In this document: piece after piece, positions 50,001 to 57,200 of the stretch
Position numbering within the stretch: the first letter of the stretch is position 1
How the letters are laid out: each line of letters begins with the position of its first letter
Assembly (NCBI GenBank): GCA_030248215.1
Contig: JASANG010003248.1
Location: 186,001 to 250,000 of the forward strand
Length of the DNA stretch: 64,000 nucleotides
Reading direction: 5' to 3'
Source: Enoplolaimus lenunculus
Lineage: Eukaryota > Nematoda > Enoplea > Enoplida > Thoracostomopsidae
The notes under the pieces: model-generated
Seen by the model: only the letters and a program-made list of their open reading frames with translations
Database searches by the model: none
What the model was told of the DNA's origin: nothing
Translations under genes and position numbers: made by a program

Positions 50001-53000
50001 TTTTGCAATATTCCCTATCATTGGTCATTTATCCGAACAAACTGGTGCAAACGTAAGATCACAACCATCAATCAGTGGGGGGTGTTTAGCCACCACAATT
50101 TCAAAGGAGAATGGAGATAAAACTTTCAAAATAAGGTTGTTATGCTTACCAACTGTGATGCGGTATGCAAAAACTCGTAGACTTAAAAACGCAAAACCGG
50201 GATAACCCCAAAAAAATCACCCTGGCAAAAATTAACCGTTACCGACATTACGTACCACCGTAATGGGTGCCGTAATCTACAAAGGTAACATACCAATAAT
50301 TTTACTATCCCCTCGAAGAACTGACAACGTATACCTCGTCGTATACTAATGATCTTCCCAACATATTTAAAAGTAATTAATGAGTGAAATTGCAAGACCT
50401 TTGTACTAAATTGACTGCGAAAATGTGATGAAATTGAAAAAATTTCAAGTGTAAAGAAAAAATATTAGTAAACTAAAATTCACATTACTAAGAAGCAAGA
50501 ACACACATATAGAATCTTTCGTAATTATTGCTTGGCTGTAAGTGGATTTGTACACAAAAGTATACGCAAAAGTAATGTTCCCCCTACGACCGCAAGCATC
50601 GATTATGGATGTATAGAACAGAACCGGAACGTTTTCCTGTGGGACTATAATAGAGTAATCTCAAGCGTTACACTATTTTTTGCGTAGGCTTAGGTATAAG
50701 CTCATCGTTAGGATTAGGCTTGGCCTTAAGAATATGCTTATACTACTATTCCGACCCTGTTCTATACATGAGCGGATTATGATATTTAAATCGGTACATA
50801 CATGTCACAAACCGCATTTCGAAATGTTTTCAGACACCAAAAATTATTTATATTTAAATAAAATTTATTTTTTCTTTCAACTTTAATTCATTTTTTGATA
50901 AACAAAATATCCTATAAACTCGTACCGTTTGAATGGCGTTATTTCAGGTATCTGACCTTGCAGCCGAAGGTGTCGGCCTTGCGTTTGTTGCGTATCCTGG
51001 CGCACTTGTTGAAATCGCAGTTCCCCAGCTATGGTCGGTGCTATTCTTTATGATGCTTATTCTGTTGGGTATATGCACTGAACAAGTACGTATCCAATAC
51101 ATTTCCCAAGCAACAATACACAATCAACTTTTGATTATGGGGGTGCTAGAAAAATACCTTGTAAAGCGGGGAAGGGGTGGTGCGGCCGCCCCACCTATAT
51201 CTCTGTGAACAAAACCAACTAAAAACTGATAATTACCAATACTTGCCGTTTTGTTAGTGGCTAAACATGTTTCATAACACCCCCCAATACCCATGGACTA
51301 ACACATCAACTACTCAGCCAAGATTTCAGTTCGGCAACGCACAACTTCGTGTATACGAAAATTCCTTTGTGCTGTAAGATCTACAAGATTATTCTAAATC
51401 CTAATAAAAGTACTTTTTTTCTAGCTTCCCAACAAATTTCGGAACGGAATATATCTCTCTAAGCCTGCATTTGAGTACATCCCTGCTGTTGCGACCAAAA
51501 TTATTGTTTTCAGGTCAACGTAGAAACTTTAATGACTGCTGTTGTTGATCAATTTCCAGTCCTTCGAGAACGCAAACGACGCGCACTGGCAACATTCTGC
51601 ATGTGTTCCGTGTTTTTCTTGGTTGGTATTGTATTTACAACAAATGGTACGTTACAGATTGATACAATCTCCGATCTACCGGATACCGGAACTATAGCTG
51701 TACAGAGAAACCAGGCGGTTTCTTATATCTGCAATCTGTATTGCAACCTGCACGACTGCTAACAACTGTGGTGGTCGGCGGGCGTCATAATAATTTCGCG
51801 TGCGGTGGAATGGGATACTGTCAAAAATTCTTACCCCAAGATATCCTTACTACTACATAAAATATCAACGGAATTGAAATTTGGTATAAAAACGTAAAAC
51901 ACAGATTAAATTTCAACATAAGTAAGTATCATTAACCAATTCCTGAATGCTGTAAAATAATTATACCGAAGTTAAAATAGAAACACTTTTTTTGCTAATT
52001 TTGAACTAAAAAATTATCTTCCCCTGTAAAATGTTATGAGTCTCTTCAGCTATGTAACCCGCATATCGAGCGGTTGGTCAACTTTCTGACTACTTAAGTT
52101 TTCTATTTCTAAGTCAACGAAGAAATCATATAGAAACCATTTTCCAACGATGGATTATTAATGTACGCATCAATCGCCTATATGAAATTAGACAAAACAA
52201 CTTTAAAATCTAAAAACAAACTATTTGAAATGATCTAAGGTCTCGCTAGTTAGTCGAACAATATTGTATACTAATTTAGGCGGAGCTTACGTGGTCGAAC
52301 TTTTTGACAAATACGCTGCTGGATGGAACTTACTTGTCGTCGCACTCGTCGAAGTAATTATGGTGGCGTGGATTTACGGCATTCCAAACCTTATTGAAGA
52401 CATAAAGCTAATGATGGGTCTACCGACCACTGTTCCACAAAAAATTCTCGGATATCCAGTAAACGTTTACTGGGTTATTAACTGGACAGTTATTACGCCT
52501 GGTGAGCGAAACGCGTTTTCATGTTATGATGACGCACAAAGAAAGGCCGGCCATTCTCGGCGGACACGTCATCAGAATGGCGCGGCCGATTTTTAAGCGA
52601 CAGTCCAGCCGTAATCATAAACATACATCTACGGAATCAAATTGAATTAACTCAACATGGCGGTTGCTCAGTTGTCCATACAAATTCGAATTTTTTTAAA
52701 TTTTGGCTTAATTTAGGTTGAGCAACCGGAATTTCGATTCAAAACGAGTTCCGATTCGGATTCCGATTGCACAAACAATCGGAATCGGAATTTTGACATC
52801 TTACTTGCTGTGATACGTTGCATAAAAATGCGGTATTATTTATCTATTAAATTGCTTTCGATGAGTTAACTTATCAATAATGGATTGTAGTTTAGCTTTC
52901 CAGAACAAAAAAATCATCCCAATTTGTTCATGTGAGCTTTTGAAAATTGTTGTCAGCCAACAGACACCTAAAACATACAAATTATCCGTACATTCACCAA

Positions 53001-56000
53001 ATTTCTAATTTCGATTCCAATTCCGGTACAAAATTGTTGTTCCGATTCCGATTCCAGTATAATCCAGTTTCGCTTTGCACCCTGATAAAGGTGCACTATT
53101 CGTTTGAAACAAAAGGTCAGAAAATGTTCATTATTTAATATAAATCGAAACAGACCTAAAAAGCATATTCTACATCATTTGCACCGAATGTTTCAAAATG
53201 TAATGCGATGCATGCCTTCCAGACCCAAGCATACTAAAAATAACGGCATAAGTTTTATATGCTGTAGAAATTCATTCCATATCCAAACAGACACAAACTA
53301 TATTCAACACAGATCAAAGACTTCATTTTCGGCCCATGCTAATGTTTAAGTGCGTCTTGTTTTGCTGCCAGACTGCAATACAGTATGCATAGGCTTTGCA
53401 GTAATTTCCGCTTAGACTCGATCTTAGACTTAGTTTAAGCTTATTCTTACACTGAGATTTCGACTTAATAACAAGAATGTTGATGCTTATGTTACTGCCA
53501 GTGAAACTACCATTTGCCACTATTTTTCATTATTTCAGCTCTCCTGCTGTTCGTATTAATCTTTCAATTCGTCAGCTACAAAGCTCCTAAATACAACGCT
53601 GACTACACGTATCCCAAGTATGCCGAAGCAATAGGATGGGCAATGGGTGCGTGCACACTGTTACCAATATTACTATTCGCAGTGTGGCGTCTACATTACT
53701 GGCTCAACGAATTCATTCATCGACACGTCAACGGCCCATTATTTGGCGTTACTCAAGAATGGCAACCAAATGATCCAAAGGCGAAAGTAGGATACAACAG
53801 GAACAATCATCGACAAGGTTCGAGTCAGGGGCCGCATGAGCGAAATTCCTGGCTTGGCACAGATATATTCGCAGTGAGCAAAATTGTTTCAGACAACGAT
53901 AAAGGAATAATGAACGGGGCGACTAGTTTGGAAACACAAAATAATCTAACCAATGGAACAAATTCAACTGCATTTCAACGCGCAACACAACAACAACAAC
54001 AACAACAACAACAACAGCAGCAGCAATACTTCGGCCGTGGCACTAATTCAGATAACAGTAGTAGTTTTACTCGAATCACATTGCCTCAACTGGGAGCCAT
54101 AAATACAAACAAAGTATCGCCCAAAACTACCCATCATTTGTATGTTTTATAAACGACAACAGTCATATTATTTTCAGCTAATAAGTCATTATTATCCTAA
54201 ATTCCGCGTAGATTTATTACTTCCAACGTTTATTAATACCTAAATACATTTTATTCATATTGCGATGTTTTAACCTGTAATATAATATGCTATTGAACAC
54301 TCAAACTTCTGCTTTTAGTCGTACTCTGCCGGCCCACGTTACTTACGTGATAATATATACATATTTCGTATATATACAAACGTGCTAGAGATGTAAAGAA
54401 TTTTTTTTACTCGAAACCCTCCGTTTATGCTCCTGTCTACGAGCAATTAGGCAAAAGTACGACATTTTATAAAACGCAGTCCCTCTTCCTGAACGCACCT
54501 CTAAAATATCAGTGAAAATCCGTCCCGGTTCGGTCAATTTCATTCCATTAACTTCCAAAAATTGAAACTTTTGGACCGCTGAATCATTTTGCAGCGCCAT
54601 AATTGCCTGGCGGACAACTGCTGTTTTACCCGTTCCAGGAACGCCACTAATATAAAGGCTTCTAAAATATAATACCAATTATACTATGTAGCTGTAGCAG
54701 GTTCAACCGGAATTCCTGTTCCGGCCGGAATTCCTGCAAAAATTCAAAAATTCGATTCCTACTCCTGTTGATGCGTTCAATGATGCAGGAACCGGAATTT
54801 TTACGGTATTGTGGCAAATTATTCATAATCATTTAAATATTGGAAACTTTGTCTTTAAGAAATTTTTTGTCAAAATTAGTGTTTTTGTATCCAGTTCAAT
54901 TCTGTGACTTAGTTGTTCCTGATGTGTTTTAGCAAAAATTAACGATTAAATAGCTGAAAATTCCCTTAAGCCATTTTTTGGCATGTTTTCTAAAAAGCCC
55001 AACAGTAATTCGGTGATGAAAATTATTTCAAATTCCGGTTCCTGCATAAAAATTCAATTCCTGTTCCTGTTCCGGCAAAATTTAGTTCCTGTTGGAACCC
55101 TGCTATGAAGTATAGTGCTAAGCACGACGTGTTTAAAACACATTTTAATAAACACGTTTCAATATTTAATTTTTTAAATCCTAAATCCGCGTTAGAGCAA
55201 AACATAATAAAAGAAAATTTCAACCTGAGCTGACATTAAGCAACAAAGTTCTCAAGCGAAATTTGACACAGTTTGTTCACACTACTATTTCTAAAAAACT
55301 AACCCGCTGTTATTTGTATTGACGTTCGTACGCACATAATCATAGATCTTGTTATATTCTTCATCCCGACATGGAAGGAAAGGTGGAATAACAGATGCGT
55401 GAAGCCTTAAATATACTAAAATCAATGTTCAAAACGCTCTGTAAGATAAATGTGACCAGTTTTATTGGTGTAACTATTAAAATTCTTCACCTGAATGGTT
55501 CTTAAAAGCGAATGTCATAGCCAACCGCATGAAAGTCTTACTAGACTTCAAAAGATTTTTCAAGAGCCCGTTTCATCATATCGCAACATACGAGATTTTG
55601 CTTATACTGTCATGGTTTGACACAAACTTTTCAGTTCCCATTCCAATCCGGCCGACAGACATATGTAATGCGAATTTAGAAACAAACAAGAAATCCCTGA
55701 AACACGGATTAAGGTTCGAACCGCAAGTACTAAAAGTTTAGGAAAATGATTCAGTCTGTTCTGCGTTAGTGTCCATAACACAAACAGGTGTTTCAGAATC
55801 TAGCTGGACTCGGTTTTTTCAAAACCGAATTTGATTCCGAAACTTTTATTTTTGCCGAATCCGAATATAATTCGAATCCAAACTTTTGTTACATTATACT
55901 TGAATCATTGCCACAAACTTGTTTAAATAATATTCACCCAGCGAGGGAATTAACCTCAACAGAATGTAGTATTAGACCAACTGCCGTGTAATATAGCAAC

Positions 56001-56051
56001 CAAAAACACTTACCTTTTACGAACTTCATCCAATGTATTTCCGCTTGATGC
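34864..56051 (-). CDS. ORC1: ORC1, origin recognition complex subunit 1 (C-terminal 384 residues; 5' exons not found)
   Basis: ORC1 is the AAA+ ATPase subunit of the six-subunit complex that marks replication origins and loads the MCM helicase in the nucleus. Nine exons (56051-56014, 55405-55304, 54661-54499, 39433-39326, 38699-38550, 38266-38147, 37638-37460, 36756-36632, 35033-34864) join in frame with GT-AG borders to give 384 residues and a TGA stop. Seen in order: a RLHAS lead-in, the Walker A motif GVPGTGKT followed by [10 protein letters not shown], Walker B VVLVIDE/LDLLW split exactly at an intron, sensor 1 [11 protein letters not shown], the arginine-finger segment HRVSSRL, the sensor 2 segment [14 protein letters not shown], and a winged-helix C-terminus ending in [14 protein letters not shown]. 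These match animal ORC1 almost block by block and show no break. The BAH domain and disordered linker must lie upstream. One intron (54498-39434) contains a whole SLC6 gene on the other strand. Confidence 0.96.
35532..36214. mobile_element. 683-bp full-length CATATG-palindrome MITE in the last ORC1 intron, TSD TTA
   Basis: TTA at 35529-35531 and 36215-36217. TIRs start TGCGGTGTTCATGTTATAAC / TGCGGGGTTCACGTTATAAC. Six CATATG palindromes start at 35647, 35741, 35771, 35951, 36016 and 36052, most in the context ATATCATATGATAT. Confidence 0.92.
36632..36756 (-). CDS. ORC1: ORC1 exon (125 nt), winged helix
   Basis: Reads [20 protein letters not shown] then [10 protein letters not shown] and ICYQE, aligning with the ORC1 winged-helix segment. 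Acceptor ...cttttcag, donor gtaacg. Confidence 0.92.
37460..37638 (-). CDS. ORC1: ORC1 exon (179 nt), sensor 2 and linker to winged helix
   Basis: Begins [20 protein letters not shown], then a Lys/Thr/Asn-rich insert and [20 protein letters not shown]. Acceptor ...ttttag, donor gtacgt. Confidence 0.94.
38147..38266 (-). CDS. ORC1: ORC1 exon (120 nt), AAA+ lid
   Basis: Forty codons in phase 0: [19 protein letters not shown] through [11 protein letters not shown]. Acceptor ...catttcag, donor gtaaag. Confidence 0.95.
38550..38699 (-). CDS. ORC1: ORC1 exon (150 nt): Walker B end, sensor 1, arginine finger
   Basis: Fifty codons in phase 0, from [20 protein letters not shown] through the sensor-1 segment [11 protein letters not shown] to HRVSSRL. 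Acceptor ...gatttag, donor gtacgt. Confidence 0.95.
38790..38935. mobile_element. GGGTTGCGCTATAC-family relic in an ORC1 intron
   Basis: gatggcgtccggcgccgtacc and gagtacggcgtcgcac match the inner arms of the family. The ends are decayed. Confidence 0.45.
39326..39433 (-). CDS. ORC1: ORC1 Walker B exon (108 nt)
   Basis: Encodes [20 protein letters not shown] and ends with LPVVLVIDE, the Walker B acidic pair at the exon edge. The acceptor (tttaag) has a weak pyrimidine tract, although it ends the very long intron. Donor gtaacc. Confidence 0.92.
39833..40744 (-). mobile_element. piggyBac-like MITE copy split by an insertion of about 650 bp
   Basis: The left end after TTAA (tcctttttcacatgaac) and the right end (cacagtgtactctatgacag, then aaaagg) match the 263-bp family, but total length is 912 bp. 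The insert (about 40090-40705) holds three diverged units of about 160 bp starting near 40211, 40374 and 40531. Confidence 0.65.
40750..43019. other. ORC1 intron upstream of SLC6; no gene seen
   Basis: AT-rich, with an (AT/AC)n tract at 42388-42430. The SLC6 promoter should lie here. I could not mark a TATA box or initiator with confidence. Confidence 0.4.
43020..43370 (+). CDS. SLC6 exon 1: N-terminus, TM1, TM2
   Basis: Residues 1-117. A proline- and asparagine-rich cytoplasmic N-terminus runs to about residue 36, then [12 protein letters not shown]1 and TM2, ending SPIFQ. Donor gtaaac. Confidence 0.95.
43020..54152 (+). CDS. SLC6 family Na+/Cl- dependent amino-acid-class transporter (752 aa, complete)
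   Basis: A plasma-membrane symporter of the neurotransmitter:sodium symporter family. Nine exons (43020-43370, 44768-44929, 46336-46596, 47541-47763, 49898-50052, 50948-51085, 51514-51646, 52280-52501, 53539-54152) join in frame. TM1 carries [14 protein letters not shown] (residues 52-65). Gly56 sits where monoamine transporters have Asp, which argues for an amino-acid-type substrate (glycine, proline or GABA class). The extracellular loop after TM3 has the Cys158-Cys167 pair in a SWNTGEC context and five N-glycosylation sequons (N178, N185, N196, N205, N217). Chloride-site residues Q323, S327, N359 and S363 are kept. In TM8 the Na2-site Asp is replaced by Cys427. The C-tail holds 13 glutamines. 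Two in-frame stops 14-15 codons before the ATG support the start. The gene is nested antisense in an ORC1 intron. The exact substrate cannot be told. Confidence 0.96.
44103..44705. mobile_element. 603-bp Tc1/mariner-like MITE containing a 21-bp minisatellite, TA flanks
   Basis: TIRs GGGTTGCGCTTTAC / complement GGTTGCGCTATC. TA at 44101-44102 and 44706-44707. Between 44164 and about 44685 about 25 copies of acgggtgacggacgacgccgt (21 bp). It lies in SLC6 intron 1. Confidence 0.9.
44768..44929 (+). CDS. SLC6 exon 2: TM3 and first part of EL2
   Basis: Residues 118-171, starting GIGYAM with acceptor ...attttag. It contains [14 protein letters not shown] and the first disulfide Cys pair, ending FDSK. 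Donor gtaatt. Confidence 0.95.
45040..45565. mobile_element. Probable hAT-like MITE with iterated TTTCCAGG
   Basis: Starts near gatgaaggccgtcaaaag and ends near gtcggtcgcagccgtcatg. Repeats of ttttccagg and ctttccagg fill both arms. TSD not resolved. In SLC6 intron 2. Confidence 0.55.
45834..46299. mobile_element. 466-bp hAT-like MITE with iterated CCGGAACCGG, perfect TSD gttacaac
   Basis: CAGGGTGCGACCGG ... CCGGTCGCACCCTG, with gttacaac at 45826-45833 and 46300-46307. It lies in SLC6 intron 2 and ends 36 bp before exon 3. Confidence 0.95.
46336..46596 (+). CDS. SLC6 exon 3: glycosylated loop and TM4
   Basis: Residues 172-258. I chose the acceptor ...cttctag because it alone keeps phase 0 from exon 2. 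It contains five Asn sequons, [10 protein letters not shown] and TM4, ending AWLAIF. Donor gtacgt. Confidence 0.88.
46634..46777. mobile_element. 144-bp hAT-like MITE with TTAGGC, perfect TSD gattttgg
   Basis: GGCCCATGTAAAGATCACGG ... cttctttacattggcc, with gattttgg at 46626-46633 and 46778-46785. In SLC6 intron 3, 37 bp after exon 3. Confidence 0.93.
46885..47005. mobile_element. GGGTTGCGCTATAC-family MITE in SLC6 intron 3
   Basis: Left ggcgctatactttaa, right aagtttagcgccaccc followed by TA. Inner gtccaccgtgcgtcaccg and cggtgacgaacggg. Confidence 0.7.
47437..47512. repeat. (AAT)n/(AAC)n microsatellite
   Basis: Runs of aataat and aacaac directly before the SLC6 exon 4 acceptor region. Confidence 0.9.
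47541..47763 (+). CDS. SLC6 exon 4: TM5 and first half of TM6
   Basis: Residues 259-332 plus one base. It includes [31 protein letters not shown] and the start of unwound TM6. Acceptor ...cttcag, donor gtaagt. Confidence 0.95.
48016..48394. mobile_element. 379-bp hAT-like MITE with CCGGAACCGG, perfect TSD atataatg
   Basis: CAGGGTGCAACCGGAAT ... ATTCCGGTTGCACCCTG, with atataatg at 48008-48015 and 48395-48402. In SLC6 intron 4. Confidence 0.95.
48620..49130. repeat. Region of iterated ACTTAAGTA motifs
   Basis: Motifs such as ttacttaagt, aacttaagtaa and agtatttacttaag recur in both orientations through about 500 bp. This is probably another motif-iterated element. Boundaries are unclear. Confidence 0.5.
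49318..49425. mobile_element. Fragment of a hAT-like element with iterated ATCGGCATCGG
   Basis: Starts ttagggatgtgccgattaat and repeats tatcggcatcggc and ttgccgattctttg. The right end is missing. Confidence 0.5.
49574..49870. repeat. 37-bp tandem repeat, 8 copies, just before SLC6 exon 5
   Basis: Unit gacttttcaaactttttcct plus ttttgaagctgcgaaaa, starting at 49574, 49611, 49648, 49685, 49722, 49759, 49796 and 49833, nearly identical. The array ends about 27 bp before the exon. Confidence 0.95.
49898..50052 (+). CDS. SLC6 exon 5: TM6 end, TM7
   Basis: Residues 333-384: [15 protein letters not shown], then GNCLTSF with the chloride-site Asn and Ser. Acceptor ...attttcag, donor gtaaga. Confidence 0.95.
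50608..50773. mobile_element. 166-bp hAT-like MITE (ATAGAACAGGG family), TSD cgattatg/ggattatg
   Basis: gatgtatagaacag ... ctgttctatacatg with inner ttaggc units. In SLC6 intron 5. Sister of 5025-5214. Confidence 0.85.
50948..51085 (+). CDS. SLC6 exon 6: EL4 and TM8
   Basis: Residues 385-430: [13 protein letters not shown], then TM8 ending LLGICTEQ. Cys427-Thr428 occupy the usual Asp-Ser/Thr Na2 position. Acceptor ...atttcag, donor gtacgt. Confidence 0.95.
51514..51646 (+). CDS. SLC6 exon 7: TM8 end and TM9
   Basis: Residues 431-474: [15 protein letters not shown], a basic RERKRRA turn, and TM9. Acceptor ...ttttcag, donor gtacgt, phase 1. Confidence 0.94.
52280..52501 (+). CDS. SLC6 exon 8: TM10 and start of TM11
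   Basis: Residues 475-548: [19 protein letters not shown], then [18 protein letters not shown] and [11 protein letters not shown]. Acceptor ...aatttag, donor gtgagc. Confidence 0.95.
52712..53088. mobile_element. Probable hAT-like element with iterated GGATTCCGATT
   Basis: Left aggttgagcaaccggaatt, right tttcgctttgcaccctg. attccgattccgattcc is repeated at both sides. In SLC6 intron 8. Confidence 0.6.
53539..54152 (+). CDS. SLC6 exon 9: TM11, TM12, C-tail
   Basis: Residues 549-752. TM11 [11 protein letters not shown], the conserved [15 protein letters not shown]12, then a hydrophilic tail of about 120 residues with a 13-Gln run at 53988-54026 and stop TAA. Acceptor ...tttcag. Confidence 0.95.
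54499..54661 (-). CDS. ORC1: ORC1 Walker A exon (163 nt)
   Basis: Acceptor ...attttag, donor gtgcgt. It encodes [18 protein letters not shown] and [12 protein letters not shown], ending in [14 protein letters not shown] is the ATP-binding P-loop. The donor opens the 15-kb intron that hosts the SLC6 gene. Confidence 0.96.
54703..55105. mobile_element. Probable hAT-like element with iterated GTTCCTG/CCGGAATTCC
   Basis: Left gcaggttcaaccggaattcc, right cctgttggaaccctgct. Motif attcctgttcctgttcc near the right end. Lies in an ORC1 intron. Confidence 0.6.
55304..55405 (-). CDS. ORC1: ORC1 exon (102 nt), start of AAA+ core
   Basis: Acceptor ...atttaag, donor gttagt. It encodes [18 protein letters not shown] and then the helix [12 protein letters not shown], matching the conserved LPCREQEF region of ORC1. 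Confidence 0.92.
55790..55885. repeat. CCGAAT-iterated repeat
   Basis: aaaaccgaatttgattccga and gccgaatccgaatataattc: a short relic of the same kind of motif-iterated element. Confidence 0.4.
56014..56051 (-). CDS. ORC1: ORC1 exon (38 nt), first one seen
   Basis: Acceptor ...tctcag, donor gtaagt. It reads [12 protein letters not shown] plus two bases of an Arg codon. LDEVRKRLH corresponds to the conserved LEEARERLH just before the AAA+ core. It enters in phase 0, so a further upstream exon is needed. Confidence 0.85.
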
Positions 56052-56059
56052 CTGAGACA

Positions 56060-57200
56060 ATAAAATTAAAGCTTAAAACGAATAGTTGTATTACTATGCA
56101 CTGTTTAAATTATTACCTATATCTGAAATAGTGAACCAAAGTTTAGTTAAATTTCTCGGCGTACTTTTGCTACAGGTGTGAAATATATGTCTGATTGCAA
56201 GCTATTGAACTTATCGTCTTTATGAATTCGACTTTCAAATTACTATAGTAAGTTATTCCTCTTTTCTAAGAGTAGTGAAAAACTGGGGTTTTGCAATCTT
56301 TCCCTCCGCCTCCACATGTGGAGGTAAAGTGAATTTTAGTGCGCCACAAACCTCCACATGTCGTAACGAAAGAGGAGGTAATAAACGGTTCAGTGCCAGC
56401 CCCCCATCGCCGTAGGGGTCGCGTCTGGTAGCTGTGAATGCAGCCGCAGGTCATGCAGTCATGCAACATGTTTGAAAAATAAGTAAAGGACAAACCTCGC
56501 GAACGCAGGGGTTGTACAAAGACCTTAAAAAATAAAACGACCCGGGATTTGGCCGGTCTCGGTATCGGTTTTTCAGTCTAGGTGGTTTGCAAATTTAGAC
56601 CAAAGTTGAAAAAGCGATAAACAATCACAAAATTTTTCCTTGGATCGCAGCTTTGGCCTGGAAGTACTTGCACAGTTGCGCATTTCGCCTACCAACACAG
56701 AAAGGGAACGATTGTGGAGCACCACTACCTGGTTATACAGGGAATTGAGAAACAGATTGACCCCTCTGCCTCCGGTTACCCAAAATTTTACTTTTAAAAA
56801 GGAAACTTAAAACACTTTGATTTTATTGTAACAACGCACAAATAGTTGCATTTTCGCGTTTAAAACATTTAAGGCATCGTGTAAAAATATGGGTCATCCG
56901 CATTTGCAACGTTCACGCTTTGTAAAAAACTCTTCAATCTATTCTGTTTGCCCGGGATCAAAAAACAACACCACAGCTTTAAATTAGGGTTGTACTGAGG
57001 GTGTTTTGAGACAGTAGGATTTGTCCTGAGCCTGTTATAAAGGAAAAATAGTTTGGTGGCGATTTATTATTTAATTGTATGAAACCGCAATTCAGAGCAG
57101 ATAAAAATGTTCAAATTTTTTGTTTAAGAATTTGTTTTTATTTTCGATAGCAGTTAAAAAGTGACCGAGACGGAGACCAAAAGCCTCTGTCTCGGTCTCG
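56060..57200. other. No ORC1 exon recognised; repeat relics
   Basis: Has an inverted cctccacatgtggagg at 56309-56324, and pieces at 56540-56570 and 57160-57215 rich in ctcggtctcg / gaccgagac that look like the two ends of an element of about 650 bp. Confidence 0.4.

Larger units (their letters stand above)
39434..54498 (-). other. 15.1-kb ORC1 intron hosting the SLC6 gene
   Basis: The intron is bounded by the ORC1 Walker A donor and Walker B acceptor. It holds the complete SLC6 gene on the plus strand and many MITEs. The other ORC1 introns seen are 283 to 1598 bp. Confidence 0.9.
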
